A DNA stretch of 64,000 bases, from positions 2,461,647-2,525,646 of the forward strand of contig CM067307.1 in the NCBI GenBank assembly GCA_034231615.1, read 5' to 3'. The DNA is from Meghimatium bilineatum (Eukaryota; Mollusca; Gastropoda; Stylommatophora; Philomycidae). Made by a program: the position numbers and the translations under genes. The notes beneath the pieces are model-generated. The model did no database searches. It was not told the DNA's origin and saw nothing but the letters and a program-made list of their open reading frames with translations. Shown one piece after another: positions 1-12,094 of this stretch (position 1 is the stretch's first letter; every line of letters starts with the position of its first letter).

Positions 1-252
1 ATCCCAATAGTTTCTCAGATTTTATAAACCAAATTAAAAAGTAGAGGCTTTGCTCTACATACCTAACAAATCTTTATTTACTTCAGTCATTCTTTATATT
101 TGTGAATTCAAGATGTGTATGGCATTATTTGTATCTTTTCCATCTTTAATCCCACATTTGCTAATCTCCAATTTCTTTATTTTACTTACTATTCTTCAGT
201 TGCTTCATATTTGCATTTATATGTCATTTATGTCTGTCACCCAACAACATTA

Positions 253-407
253 ATAATCATATGTCAGTATATTTCCAATATCAATAATCATATGTCAGTA
301 TATTTCTAACATCAATAATCAAATGTCAGTATATTTCCAATATCAATAATCATATGTCAGTATATTTCTAACATCAATAATCATATGTCAGTATATTTCC
401 AACATAA
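253..407. repeat. 31-bp minisatellite, 5 copies
   Basis: About five head-to-tail copies of a 31-bp AT-rich unit containing AATCATATGTCAGTATATTT. Copies differ at one or two positions (ccaat/ctaac). No coding signal. Confidence 0.9.
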
Positions 408-589
408 TTTACAGATCTGAAATGAATGTATTATTGTGTCTATGTAGAAATTAAATGTATATTTCATAGTTGCAATAAGTGGATGTGTTTGAACAACTGT
501 GCTTGAATGGCATGTTTTTATGGTACCATAGGTCCTATCTCAAAAAGCTTTAAGGATTTTTATTCTTTTAATTCAGTCAATGTTTCAGA

Positions 590-800
590 CATTGAACACA
601 GCTTGAGAATGGAAACACCAAGAGGCAGGGGAAGAGACAAGAAGAAGACTGATTAAAGGAGTTATCTATAGGCTATCCTGAGACATCACAATATGACTGC
701 ATATCAAGCTACCAAACCAATCATAGCCAGTCAACTAATTATCATTGAATCCTGCCTAACATTAAAAGCAGAGAAAAGATTGTAGAAAATATTTTAGAGC
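590..800 (+). mobile_element. Non-LTR retrotransposon 3' end (ORF2 C-terminus), decayed
   Basis: The plus frame reads a basic segment, METPRGRGRDKKK, then degenerate ILRHHNMTAYQATKP and a stop near the tail. This is the C-terminal segment that follows the reverse transcriptase in RTE/Jockey-like ORF2 proteins. A closely similar copy is at 9140-9490. Stops interrupt it, so it is a dead 5'-truncated copy. Confidence 0.6.
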
Positions 801-1260
801 CATGAGGTTCTAGGGGCCTATTGTCTATTGTCTTTCCTCATGTGAATAATGGTTGATCATAGCCACACTAGCGTAGATCTGGGAGCCTCGTTGTCATTCC
901 AAGGTCAGAAGTATCACCTTGGTTACATTAAGTTCATATTTTTTCAAGGTTATCTTAATGTTTTCTATCCACCGTTTTTTGTACCTACTTTTGCCTCTAT
1001 ATCTGGGTATTCTTTTCTTATATGTTCTTATTGGTATTTAGTTTGGGTTCATTCTCATAAGGTGAGCGAACCAATTTACTTTCTGTCTTTCAATATGCTT
1101 AATACATGTAATTACGCCTAATCTTTTCCTAATTTCTTCATTTTGTATTTTATCTAGTTTAGTAATCATTGCAGCTTTTCTCAGACACTTCATTTCACAT
1201 GTGATGATTTTTCTTTGCTGTGAGACTGTTAAATAATATGCTTGACATTTGTAGCACAGT
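800..1260 (-). mobile_element. Non-LTR retrotransposon 3' end, minus strand
   Basis: The stretch beginning TATTGTCTATTGTCTTTCCTC is the reverse complement of a (GATA)n-type 3' tail, followed by minus-strand ORF2 C-terminal sequence. It matches 5430-5890 over most of its length. It lies tail-to-tail with the plus-strand fragment just before it. Confidence 0.6.
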
Positions 1261-2796
1261 GTTGGTATAAAAATATGACACTCTATAAACCAGGTATAAG
1301 CCTATGTAATATTATGATACTGCATCTAGAATTCTAAAATTTAGTTTATACCTAATAAAAACCTACAAGAGTATTCAAAGACTGATTCATATTGATAAAT
1401 TATATTGATTTATTAAAATTAATTTTAATTAATTAATTAATTTTATATCTACTCTCTTGATTTCAGATCTCAGCAGAAAGGTCTATCCAAGATGTCTATG
1501 TAGATGTCAAGAAATTTATGGACAGCAAGAAGTGGTAACCATGATACCATTTCACAAGAAACAATCATAGGCCAATGCTTGGCCAATTTTTGTTTACTTG
1601 CCTAACATTTTTTGTTCTGTCTTGTTTCTATAACAATATGGTAGCTAAGATATGATAGTGGTGATATTTTATTTGCTAGAATAACATTAATTAACATAAA
1701 TGGAATTTTTTTAAAGCATTTAAGTTCCTGACATTTCTTGACACATTCAAGAAATGAATGAGTCACTTTTCATTTCTATTGTTTTTTTGTGAAATATTAT
1801 GTGTGTAAACGATTTGTTATACATGCATCACTGGCACACACAAATAGTACTTCTAAATATATTTAAATTATAACATATTACAAATATTTTCACACAGAAA
1901 ACAGAAATTTAAAAAAATTGACTACAATGTATTTAAAACTATAGGGCCTACAACTTTGTGACATGACATTGTTACTTACAAAATTCCTGCAGCAACAATT
2001 TTGCATTTCAGCTCATTTAGATTATCTAAATATAAACACAAAAATTTATTATAGACCCCTATTGAAGCACATTCTTGATGGCCTATATTTGATATTTACA
2101 TAAAAAGAAACATGAGTGTTACTGAAAAATATGAAACAAACAGTAAGCCTAAGCCTATCATTGTTCTCTAAACCTGATAATAGCTCATAAAATATATGTA
2201 AACTTTAAATGAAAATGAGTTAATTATAACATTTAAATAATGAATGTAAATAACAAAACAGAACATTAGATAAGATATAAATCTGAGTAGGCCCTAGCCT
2301 TGGATGAAAATAAGAAAAAAATATATGGAAATTTATACCACATCTCAAATTCTTACCAGTAACTCACAAAATAGACTTTGAAATATATCAAAATATAATC
2401 ATAAACCCCCAAAATATACTTCTTACAAATACAAGTCCAATCAATAATTCAAAAAATTGATTTCATAATACATCTTAATCCAATCAATAATTCAGATAAT
2501 TGACTTCATAATCTAATCAATACCTTACAAAATTGTTTCTGTAGCATATGAAAATCAAATCAAAAACACACAAAAATTGACTTTGTAACAAAACAAAATC
2601 ATGATTGAAAAATGCTTGAATATATTGAACTAAAAACAATTGAAATCAATGAAAAGATTTTGCGACCCAGAAATGCAACCATAGAATAGATGTAAAGACA
2701 TTCTGGGCAGAATTCATTGAAATAAACCAAGACTTAGCCTATGTGCTATTTTCTCATGTACCTATTAGTAGTAGAATATAGTGTGAATAACAAAAG
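1261..2796. other. AT-rich intergenic DNA, nothing recognised
   Basis: Long A/T runs, including an AATTAATTAATTAATT tract near 1420-1442. There is no convincing ORF, RNA gene or repeat apart from the SINE-3 tail that follows. Confidence 0.6.
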
Positions 2797-2862
2797 TACT
2801 TAAATGTAAAGGTTGGTCTCATGGCAGAAACCTGCAGTCAGGAATTAGATAACTCTCCATGT
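2797..2862 (-). mobile_element. SINE-3 3' end fragment
   Basis: The minus strand reads CTGCAGGTTTCTGCCATGAG and ends TTTACATTTAAG. This matches the 3' end of SINE-3 at 39115-39420 and 62706-62990. The 5' part is absent. Confidence 0.5.
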
Positions 2863-2978
2863 ATCTCTACAGCAACTATGTAACTACTTTCAATCTTGCC
2901 TTTCTCAAGGCCTCAATCAACTGGTCACGAACAAGACCCACTTTTACCTTCCTAAACATACTTATAGAGTCACTCAAG

Positions 2979-3183
2979 ATGCAGACCTGCATTACCTTCT
3001 GTGCACATACTCACTCAAGATGCAGACCTGCATTACCTTCTGTGCACATACCCACTCAAGATGCAGACCTGCATTACCTTCTGTGCACATACCCACTCAA
3101 GATGCAGACCTGCATTACCTTCTGTGCACATACCCACTCAAGATGCAGACCTGCATTACCTTCTGTGCACATACCCACTCAAG
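2979..3183. repeat. 41-bp minisatellite, 5 copies
   Basis: Five nearly identical tandem copies of a 41-bp unit starting ATGCAGACCTGCATTACCTT. Two plus frames stay open across it only because the unit lacks stops in them. Confidence 0.92.
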
Positions 3184-3232
3184 ATGCTCTGGTCACTGAC
3201 ATTATATGGAATGGTCATGCTACTCAATATCA

Positions 3233-4240
3233 TTAGCAAAGGCCCCCACTCTCCTCCCGTATCATTTTACCTGCGCACTGAACTGTGAAAGCCCAAGCAC
3301 TGTGAATATGTCTAATCACAGATCCATCAGTGTATATAATTACATCCTCCTCTTTGGCATTCTCACTGACCAAAACTTCTTTCTCTACAGCTGTGGGACA
3401 CCATTCTCTACATTCCCTACTAAGTGATATTACTACTCTCAAACAAGTTTTGAAGTCTGTGGGTAGACCTATCCATTCCGCACATGCTGCCACATCTTGC
3501 AATCTGCACGTACTTTGTATAACATCCTCAGCACGTCCCATCCATGACTTCCCTCTTGTAAGTCTGCTGCCTTTAACTTTCTGTATTTTGGAATGCAATG
3601 GATGTTTCTTATCTGCATGTATTTGAAGGTACGTTCGTGCATGGCAATACTGTAATCTGTGTTCTGCCATTGGACAGTTGGGTAGGTATGACATAGCTCT
3701 TGTCAATGTGTCTCTTGTGCACCCAAGAATGATGTGCATTGCTGCATTGTGGATTCTATCCAGTCTTTTGATCTGAGTTTGCCCAAGAGTCAGAGTTGCC
3801 AGTGCATATTCCACAACAGCCACTACCAAACCCTGGTACAAAAGAAATAACAAGCTTGGCTCACACTGCACAGCAGCCATAAACTTCATTGCTGTTAAGC
3901 CTTTGCCTGCCCTTATGATAATGTGGTCAATATGTTCCCTGAAACTCAGATTCCTGTCAAAAAAATACACCCAGGTATCTCTTTGTGCTCGTTCTTTCTA
4001 CCCTGTTCCTGCCCAATGAACATGTAGCATGAGTGGCTTTACCATATGATTTTCAAGGAAAACCAAGTCACAAATGCCGTAGAAAGATTTACCAATGCTC
4101 CTGTACCTCTACACCAATTCGTCAGTATGTCCAGCTTCCCTGTAGTTCCACAGTGATCTCTTTTCAATTTATTTCCTCCCTATACATCAGGATGTCATCG
4201 GTGTATGACATTGTTCTACCAGCACCTGTGATTTGATTGC
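3233..4240 (-). pseudogene. Non-LTR retrotransposon: RT thumb/connection plus RNase H, broken
   Basis: A 245-codon minus-strand stretch (3233-3970) reads as the C-terminal part of a reverse transcriptase (FDRNLSFREHIDHIIIRAGKG, then LLYQGLVVAVVEYAL and LDRIHNAAMHIILGC). It ends in the start of an RNase H domain, IIYTDGSVIRHIHSAWAF, whose Asp is the first catalytic acid of the fold. Upstream of 3970 the frame is broken, but RT-like residues (VVFLENHMVKPLMLH) continue to about 4240. The RNase H is cut short at a stop. A related fragment is at 26330-27330. An RNase H downstream of RT fits I/Nimb/Jockey-type elements; the clade is inferred, not tested. Confidence 0.8.
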
Positions 4241-4543
4241 TAGTGATGTACCGTGTATATATTGACAAGATAATGTGCTTAAGAACTTAACAACACAACA
4301 TATATTTTAGCACATTAAAAAAATCACAATATTAATGATAACAGCAAGCAGAGTGCCAGTCATAGTGGAAAAGATATTTTTCCGCATTGTTGAAACTTTA
4401 CTAATTCTTGACCTATAAAAGTTTGTTGGGTGACAGATTGGAGTGTTGTCGCCTGATCTAGTCATGTGTGCTACTGGAAAAACTCATAGGCTAAAAAAAA
4501 ACCCAGCTATACCATCATACCTTGTGCACCGGCTTGCCTCCGG

Positions 4544-4655
<112 letters not shown>

Positions 4656-4737
4656 TAAATATTTTGTTAATGAAATAATGTCAGAACACTCTAGAAAGAC
4701 CATTAGATGCTTAGTTCAATGTCACTAGCTGATGATT

Positions 4738-4885
4738 CTTCAGTAAGTAAGTAAAGTAACCCATAGCATTTATTAATGCCGTAGGGGTGTGAGATGTTAG
4801 AGATCTCACTTTTCAGAGGTTCTGCAAATGAGGGTGGTAGCCATCTCCTCTCGCTCGTTGAGAACACAAAATCCTAACCATTAGA
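4738..4885 (-). mobile_element. SINE-1 copy, 5'-truncated
   Basis: The reverse complement carries GAGAGGAGATGGC, CTACGGCATTAATAAATG and a TTACTTTACTTACTTACT tail. These match the body and tail of the complete SINE-1 at 23038-23294. The tRNA-like head is missing or too diverged to see. Confidence 0.75.
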
Positions 4886-5357
4886 TTCTTTAGTACAAAA
4901 TGATGAATGATAGTAAATATCTCCTTTAGTTTCATTGTATTATAACACGTTTGAAAATCTCATATTTATTTTAGGATTTTGCAAATTTCTAAAGTGCCTC
5001 AAGATCATATGCCAAATAAGTGATATATTCTTTCATTTTTGTAAACTAGTTTTATGTTTTTCATATTTACTTTTCTTTCTGTTGTTGACATGAATAATTA
5101 TTCAAAAATTGTATATGAGAAAACAAAACACAGATATCCAGAGTGTACAATTTCCTGTGTTTAGATTTTACAAATATTTATGTATATAATAAAGTTTGTA
5201 GCACATCCTATCCAGAAGTTAATCAATCAATCCAGCATTAAACTATTTGGTTGTAGAGATTCTTTTTTACAGAAACCCGCCATTGCTTTTTGAACAGTCT
5301 TGATATGCAACTGCCTGCAGAAGAAATTCCACCTAGTACCTTGGCCATCCAAAATAC

Positions 5358-5413
5358 ATGTTTTTGTATGTCAAGTCACTCATGTTTTTGGATGTCAAGT
5401 CACTCATGTTTTA
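5358..5413. repeat. 24-bp short tandem repeat, 2.3 copies
   Basis: A unit with TTTTTGTATGTCAAGTCACT is repeated just before the non-LTR fragment at 5430. The rest of 4886-5429 shows nothing recognisable. Confidence 0.75.
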
Positions 5414-5429
5414 GATCCATGATGTTCTA

Positions 5430-5890
5430 TTGCCTATTGTCTTTCCTCAGGTGAACGATGGTTGGTTGTATCCACACTTGCCGTTAAGTGTTGGGGTGTG
5501 AGCCTCAGTTGTTGTTCCAAGCTAGATATGTCACCTTGGTTGCACAAAGTCCATGTTTTTTCAAGGTTATCTTCCGACTTCGTATTTTCTATCCACCGTT
5601 TCTTGATCTACCTTTGATTCTATATCCAGATATTCTTTTGTTATATGCTCTTATTGGTATTTGGTTTGAGCTCATTCTCATAAGATGACACAAACCATTT
5701 TACTTGTTGTCTTTACATATGCTCATTACATCATATTATACCAACGTTTTTCCTAATTTCTTCATTTCTTATTTGATCTAGTTTAATAGCCAATGCAGCT
5801 TTTCTCAGAAACTTTATTTCACATGAAATGCTTTTCCTCTGCTGCAAGACTGTTAGAGACCATGTCTGACATTGGTAGCAGAGTGTTGGT
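5430..5890 (-). mobile_element. Non-LTR retrotransposon 3' end, minus strand
   Basis: A second copy of the fragment at 800-1260: it opens with TGCCTATTGTCTTTCCTCAG, runs through the same ORF2 C-terminal sequence and ends at a shared TTGGTAGCAGAGTGTTGG segment. It is interrupted by stops. Confidence 0.65.
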
Positions 5891-7080
5891 ATAAAAATTG
5901 TAGATATTATCTATTTTTTTATTTCCATCTTGATATATGGGTGGAGAAGTAATTGTAGAAGTTGGATATGTGTATAATAATGTTGGCTATATTACCACAG
6001 CCATATTTTTAAAGCTTTAATTGTGCACGATGACCTCAATCTTGTACAGACTTGTACATATTACATGACCTTCTACAGAATCAAATAGTGAACCCTTGAC
6101 CCAACCTTCCTTTGTCCTCTCTTACAACATTCAGAGTTACTATGTTTTATTTGAAGCGCTGGCAACACACATGTGAAAATTAATCAAATATGATTTGTTT
6201 ATGTAGTTCTATCACATATCACACGTCTACTTTTATCCAAAATGTGGACGAAGTTTGTCATTATGCACAGCTTCATTCCAAGTGTTCTATGGCGTGTGCA
6301 ATGTTTGTGCCATCTGTGAAATTATGTCACTAGCAGACCGTGCTGCAAGAAATACAAATTGGTTAATTTTATAGGAGATTATGCTACAATACGCATCAGA
6401 AGAAACGGGTTGATTGTGGATATTAAGAACTGCTGCCAGATGCTTCAATCTGCACACTATGCACTGAGACACCCCATCCCCAGGGTCATACAAAAGAGGC
6501 AGGGCGGAAGTAGCAACAGATCGATGTATACATTACGGCAGCCATTTCGCTAATAGAAATGAACCAGTAGAGTAACATCACAAACTACTAAACAATTGAA
6601 TTTTATTTGGCAATGACATCACAAACTACAAAAAAATTACGATGGGACAATTACTTAAAAACTGAGTGTGGTAGGCACAATATATGTGATAGAACCTTTT
6701 ATGAATTTAGTATTTTTATAACTATTTTGTGTTTTTTAAACTGTATTACTGAATTTTGTGTATTTAGACCTGTAGTTGGTGCTTTGAGAACTGGAAGCTG
6801 ACATAGCATTTTTAAAACACTTTTTTGCTATTTTTATAACTGTAAGCTTACATAATATTTTTATAACTGATTTGATAATTTTAGACCTGTAAGCTTACAG
6901 AGTATTTTCTAAGAACTCTATTTGATGTTTTAAGAACTCATTTGGAAGTTTTAGAACTGTAAGCTTACTTTATAATACTTGTAAGTGTATTATATTTGTG
7001 AGAGTATTGTAAGAACTGTAGTTGACATTTTTAGAAATTAGTATATCTTACTTTCTGCATTTAGTAGTAATAGACAAAAA
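5891..7080. other. AT-rich non-genic DNA
   Basis: Mostly A/T with imperfect repeats of ACTGTAAGCTTAC between 6835 and 6975. A 64-codon open frame at 6359-6553 (QSAHYALRHPIPRVIQKRQG) may be a scrap of a retroelement protein, but I could not place it. Confidence 0.4.
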
Positions 7081-7096
7081 CCATGGTTTATGTTTT

Positions 7097-7378
7097 TGGT
7101 TATCCAGACAACTGGCTCAAAGAGAGGTGGAGGATTGTACTCTGGTTCCCTAGACGATGGCTTAAAGAGATATGGAGGGTTGTACTCTGGTTCCCCAACA
7201 ACTGGCTCAAAGAAACGTGGAGGGTTGTACTCTGGTTTCCCCAGACAACTGGCTCAAAGAGACGTGGAGGGTTGTACTCTGATTCCCCAGATAGCTGGCT
7301 CAAAGAGACGTGGAGGGTTGTACTCTGGTTCCCAAGACGACTGGATGAAAGAGACGTGGAGGGTTGTACTCTGGTTCC
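7097..7378. repeat. 46-bp minisatellite, about 6 copies
   Basis: A tandem unit built around GTGGAGGGTTGTACTCTGGT with small indels between copies. Frames are open on both strands over the array and end just outside it, so none is credited as a gene. Confidence 0.92.
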
Positions 7379-7511
7379 ACATACATACTCTGCTTCTATT
7401 AATGAAGCAGTACCACCACCCAGCAACCTATGAACATGTGACCTCTAGAGCACAAGGCAAATGGTGTAATCCCTACACCATGGAGATTCCCTCAAGTCAA
7501 TGGAATATATG

Positions 7512-8230
7512 AGCTCTAATTAATGTTGACATGATCTTGATGTCATTATAATCAATGTTGTAATGCTCAATAATAGCACCATTTCTGTGTTTGAACTTTG
7601 AGTGTGTTTAAAGGCTGTGATGTTTTAATTAACATATTTAATGTATTTTTGTTAAGAATTATTTAATAACCTTCTTTTGAATCATATGCTATTTATTTTA
7701 TACTCTGTGTTTAGAAGTTACACATTTTCTCCCACTTTTTGGTGATAATCTTGTATCTATTTTATAATGTTTTCTATATATTATATTGTTTGCCAGGTTG
7801 GCAGTGTAACAAATTTTGAATAGTCTTACTTAAGAGTGAACATAAAAAGCTGGAAATTGTGGAACCAAAATCAAAAATAGAATTGTAATAGTGACAGTAA
7901 TATCTTTAATTTATCTAGAAAACTTCATTAGTATTACAATGGGGAATACCAGCTCACTGTGATATCCCTTGGTAACAAAAAAGAGGATGAATTGCAAAAA
8001 CAGGAGGAAACCTACCCCAGACTCACATTACTCAAAGTTTCAGGGAAGTAAAATCTCTGCTAAAACAATCTATGTGACTTTGTAGAGAGAACTTCAGCTC
8101 TGAGCAGAAAACTTTAGTAGAGAGAACTTTAGCTCTGAAACTTCAGCTCTGAGCAGAAAACATTAAAAACAATCTATGTGATTTCAGTAGAGAACTACTA
8201 TAGCTCTGAGCAGAAAACATAAAAAAATTG
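7512..8230. other. Non-genic DNA with irregular short repeats
   Basis: 7512-8030 holds nothing recognised. From about 8040 to 8220 irregular copies of GAACTTCAGCTCTGAGCAG and CAATCTATGTGA alternate with deletions between copies. Confidence 0.5.
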
Positions 8231-8234
8231 AACA

Positions 8235-8744
8235 GAAATGAACAAATCAAGAATACTTCAACTGAGAAGTGCATACTGCCATCTAAAAGCACACTTACAC
8301 CGAAACTGTATCAGCGACTGCGGCCTACATCTGCAAAGCAGCAACATAGACACCAGAACATATACTACAGAATTTTCCCAGTTTCGGTGTTCACAGAATG
8401 AAAATCTAGCCCACAGAGTGTCTCTGCAAAACAAGTTGTAGGGAACACAAGATGAGATAAAATAAACCGTTCTGTACATGAACAATATTGGACTGGTTGT
8501 TTAACTATGGATGGCAGAAGAAAAAAGAAGTGACATCAAAATTAGCAAAAATGATAAATCTATGGCACACACACCTGCAGTGAAGCTAAATTACATCTGA
8601 TTAGAGCAAACATATTCTCAGTAGCAATTTAAGGCTGTGAAACATGGACACTTAATTGAACAGTAACAAAGAGAACTTCTTCTTTCACGATTAGATGCTA
8701 CAGAATTTTGATAATATCATGGACAGCAAAGGAGATAAATAAAA
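8235..8744 (+). pseudogene. Degenerate non-LTR ORF2 C-terminal fragment(s)
   Basis: An open stretch at 8238-8441 contains LQLRSAYCHLKAHLHRNCI, which resembles the H/C-rich tail of Jockey/I-type ORF2. Near 8630-8740, in shifting frames, a G-C-E-T-W-T-L-N segment and ISWTAKEINK recall the conserved region after RT in RTE-like elements. Frameshifts and stops are frequent. This is inference from short motifs. Confidence 0.4.
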
Positions 8745-8885
8745 AATACTGACCCCTAAACATAACAAGAGAACTGACGCAGACTGACTCCTAGACAAAA
8801 CAAGAGAACTGACGCAGACTGACTCCTAAACAAAACAAGAGAACTGACGCAGACTGACTCCTAGACATAACAAGAGAACTGAGAC
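8745..8885. repeat. 35-bp tandem repeat, 4 copies
   Basis: Four copies of a unit with CAAGAGAACTGACGCAGACT, ending at an R1 element. Confidence 0.9.
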
Positions 8886-8894
8886 AGGACCAGG

Positions 8895-9125
8895 TTTTTC
8901 TTCTTCTCATGTGTTTGTTTTCAAACTCCAGCAGATTAGCAGGATATAGTCCGGAATGTGTTGTCATAGTTTAGCTGCCTTTTGGCCTGACAAATCTGAC
9001 TTCAGATTAGGTTTTGGGTAAATTTTTACCTATGGACAGCCAAATCAAATCCCTCCTTAGTCACCTGTGACATGTATTGCAAGTTACAATTTTGCTATGG
9101 TTTGCAAGTACTGACAACACACGAG
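8895..9125 (-). repeat. R1 dispersed repeat
   Basis: The minus strand shows the R1 signature (pyrimidine-rich TTCTTCTTCTC on plus, then TCAAACTCCAGCAGATTAGC and a CAGGATATAGTCC block), and the copy extends to the GCAACTAAGG-like end. Confidence 0.8.
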
Positions 9126-9139
9126 CAGGTGGACTTTAC

Positions 9140-9490
9140 ACATAGTATATTTTTATAAATTTAGCAAGTTTAAAGATCAAGTGAGGAATGAAGAAATTAC
9201 AAGAACTGTAGCAACAACATCCATGGTCAAATATATTGAAAAAGAGAGACTTAAATGGTTCAGCCACTTTATGAGAATGAATCCTATTGGCTAGCATCAA
9301 GAGCACACAACATGAAATTAGAAACACCAAGAGGTAGATGAATACCAAGAAGAAGGTGGATTGAAGAAATTACCAATGTTCTGAGACATTTTAATATTAC
9401 AGCATACAAGCAACTACATGTGCCATAGCCACGAAACCAATCATTATTCAATCCTGCGACGATTTACAGCAAAAGGACAATAGATAGATA
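9140..9490 (+). mobile_element. Non-LTR retrotransposon 3' end with GATA-type tail
   Basis: Plus frames read DQVRNEEITRTVATTS, YIEKERLKWFSHFMRMNP, then basic RRRWIEEITNVLRHFNI. This is the standard order of the ORF2 C-terminal region (R-x-R-N-E, W-F-G-H-x-x-R-M, R-x-R-W). The copy stops in ...GACAATAGATAGATAC, a GATA microsatellite tail. Stops and frameshifts are present. Confidence 0.8.
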
Positions 9491-9499
9491 CATGATTAT

Positions 9500-9780
9500 A
9501 TTTGATTGATACATATGGTGGTTTGGCCACATTATGAGAATGCATCACTACAAGTTGCCCGTACAGGCATATAACCAAATGAAATCAGGGTACAAAGCCA
9601 GAGAAGAGTAAGAAAAAGATGGATACCAAACGTCAGAGACATCCTGAACAAACACGGTCATAGCACAGCTGATGCCACACATCTGGCCGCCTTGGAACAC
9701 AAGCTCGAGCTCCAATCACCCCTACACTTAACAGCATGAACAACAAACCAGCTGGGGAAAGACAATAGATAGATAGATTG
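9500..9780 (+). mobile_element. Second non-LTR 3' end, same orientation
   Basis: Reads WFGHIMRMHHYKLPVQAYNQ, then broken segments similar to the better preserved copy at 34630-35330 (minus). It ends in GACAATAGATAGATAGA. It is adjacent to, and in tandem orientation with, the previous fragment, from a different subfamily. Confidence 0.8.
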
Positions 9781-10069
9781 ATGAAAGCAAGCTTAAATAC
9801 GTTGCTATAGAGTTATATGAGAAGTGGGTTTGAAGGAAAGGTTGACCAGCAGAAAACAGCAGATGGGAAACTTTCCAGTCTGTGGAATATTAGCTCTCAC
9901 GCTCCTGATGGTCACAGGGCATATTCCAGAGAATGGCTAATGTTCTGTTGTGGTTTACAGCAAAATCTTTGTCGTTTGAAAACGTACAAGTATTTTAGTA
10001 TGGCATTCTTGGGTCACAAAAGGTGACTACATGATGAGGTAACTAAACCTGCACTTAGTACATCCCACC

Positions 10070-10290
10070 ACAATACCACATGATGATGGGATGTTTGAAG
10101 TCAGTGACACCAATATGTCGACAATCTCCAGATAACACAGAACATATTTTACACAACTGCCAACTGTACAACATCATAAGAAGAAAACTATGGCCATCTG
10201 AAACAGCTCTGGCAGGCAAACTCTTTGGCCCTGTCTTAGGACTGGTGACCACAGTCCAGTTCATTGATGAAACCCATAACAGCATCTGAC
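10070..10290 (+). pseudogene. Non-LTR ORF2 C-terminal zinc-finger fragment
   Basis: The plus frame at 10080-10289 contains ICRQSPDNTEHILHNCQLY, the H-x3-4-C part of the HCCC knuckle that ends I/Nimb-type ORF2 proteins. It continues to a natural-looking terminus (TTVQFIDETHNSI, stop). A related terminus is at 40380-40550. The N-terminal cysteines are degenerate. Confidence 0.65.
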
Positions 10291-10479
10291 TTCAGCCAGA
10301 GAATGAGAAAGAAAAAATACTGGTATCTATGTGATGTGTCCTTTGCAGAATATTTTCCTCACTGCCACTCTGTAAGCCTCTCGGTTCTGTGTATGGTATC
10401 CAGCTTCTTCCATTGTCATGTTCAGATCTTCTATTTCCTTTGTAGTTTTGGTTCACCCAGCCACCAGGAAGTACGTATC

Positions 10480-10615
10480 AGGGCTCATGCGCTGGAAGGT
10501 AGAGAAATGACACCAATGCTCAGCAGGTGCAGTAGGCAATGCTAGTCAGGTGGTATCTGGTCAACCACTGACTAGGCAGCTGAGCACTTCTGGGAAACCA
10601 TATGCTTTGATGCTG
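10480..10615 (+). repeat. Dispersed repeat shared with 43080-43240
   Basis: The segment with CTGGTCAACCACTGACTAGGC and GAGCACTTCTGGGAAA is matched at 43177-43230. Family unknown. Confidence 0.5.
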
Positions 10616-10775
10616 GTTCTTCTTCTTCAGCATTCATTCTCAAACTCCTTCTGGATCTCTCTTGTAGCAGGACAATAGTGCTACTAGATTTCCAGCAGGA
10701 TGTAGTTCAGAGAATAGAAATGCGTTGTTACTGTTTTATTTTATGCCAATAGTATGACACATCCGTCTTCGCCAA
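10616..10775 (-). repeat. R1 dispersed repeat (longer subfamily)
   Basis: The reverse complement carries GGACCATCGTCCTGCTACAAG-like sequence between the two R1 blocks, marking the longer R1 subfamily also seen at 11335, 25445 and 50745. Confidence 0.8.
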
Positions 10776-11334
10776 TTGATTCTTGTTCATACCTCAGGTT
10801 ACAGAACCTTCTGAATGTCACAAAGTTCAATAGCAGAACTTTTTTTTCGCATGTCAAATCTCACTTTATGAATGAAAAGTCTAACATCTTATCCAGATAA
10901 GTTTTATTTTACTATCATTGTTTATAATTTTATTTTCTAATTTGCATCTCCATTATGTATGGTACATTTCTAAATACGACTACTCACAATCCTGTCGTTC
11001 TTGCCTCTCTTCATCTTGTTGTATTTCTAACCTGTCAGCTCCCACATCACTGACATACAGCCTTCACCAGATTCCCTAACCGGTCAGTTCCGACATGACG
11101 TCTTCGCTTGATTTGGTGGTTCCTATTCTGTCTGTTTGTCCATATCTTGGTAAACACCTTTGGTCCAAATGTGAATCCAGTGTATTTTTCCATGTAAAAA
11201 ATTGATTCTGTGTACATAAAATATCTATTTGGCCTTTTTTGGGAGATATTTTTCTATGTTTACTTACCAATTGGTGTACATTATTACTGTAGACTCATGT
11301 TCACCTATTTTCATAATTTAGCTATGAATTTACT
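10776..11334. other. Non-genic DNA
   Basis: No ORF of interest, no RNA gene and no clear repeat beyond the flanking R1 copies. Confidence 0.5.
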
Positions 11335-11520
11335 GCAGAAGATGGATGTGTTGGGCCATTGGCACACATAAAACAGTGACACAATCCATTTCTATTGTTT
11401 GGACTACATCCTGTTGGAAATCTAGTAGGACCATCATCCTGCTACAAGAGAGATCCATCAGGAGTTTGAGAATGAACTTTGAAGAAGTAGATATGGAATT
11501 TTTGAAAAGCCCCATTCATA
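11335..11520 (+). repeat. R1 dispersed repeat (longer subfamily)
   Basis: Contains TGGACTACATCCTGTTGGAA, CATCATCCTGCTACAAGAGA and AGGAGTTTGAGAATGAAC in order, followed by GAAGAAG. Confidence 0.88.
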
Positions 11521-11526
11521 CAATCT

Positions 11527-11607
11527 TCAACATTGCCAGTGCACTGTTATACATTCAGCAACATTGCCAGTGCACTGTTATACATTCAGCAACATTGCCT
11601 GTGCACT
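11527..11607. repeat. 31-bp tandem repeat, 2.6 copies
   Basis: A unit with AACATTGCCAGTGCACTGTT, directly after an R1 copy. Confidence 0.85.
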
Positions 11608-11689
11608 GTGGTGGATATATGTTCTGCTGTGCATGGACCTTCATGTAGTTTGCATATGTTTGGATTGGTAGATGTCTAATCTCTCTAAT

Positions 11690-12094
11690 GTATTAGCGGG
11701 TCAACAAGAACCAGTTAACAGGTGAAACTTGATCAACTCTGGTAGCACATGCACATGATGAGACATTCATCAATAGCAAGAGGTGTTCTTCTTCAAAGTA
11801 GGGGGTGCAGGGTGCAAGATAAATTGGCCAGATGAAGGCATGGTTCGAGTTGACAGGGTGAGAAGCTTCTAAACTCAACAGGATGGTGGAGATCTTTCTG
11901 CATCAAATGACTCAATGTGATCTTATTATGACCCTGACAGGATAAGGGTTTTTGTAAATTATTATAATCCATCTAACATGGACAGTAGTAATTTGATTGT
12001 TAGATTAAAGAAGAGAGAGACAGTTGATAGAATATCACACTCTGAATGACAATCTACATAACCCCATGGGGAAGAACATCTGAAAGGTCTATTT
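11690..12094. other. Non-genic DNA
   Basis: 11690-11880 resembles the distal part of R1 only weakly (GAAGCTTCTAAACTCAACAGG). The rest shows nothing recognisable. Confidence 0.35.
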
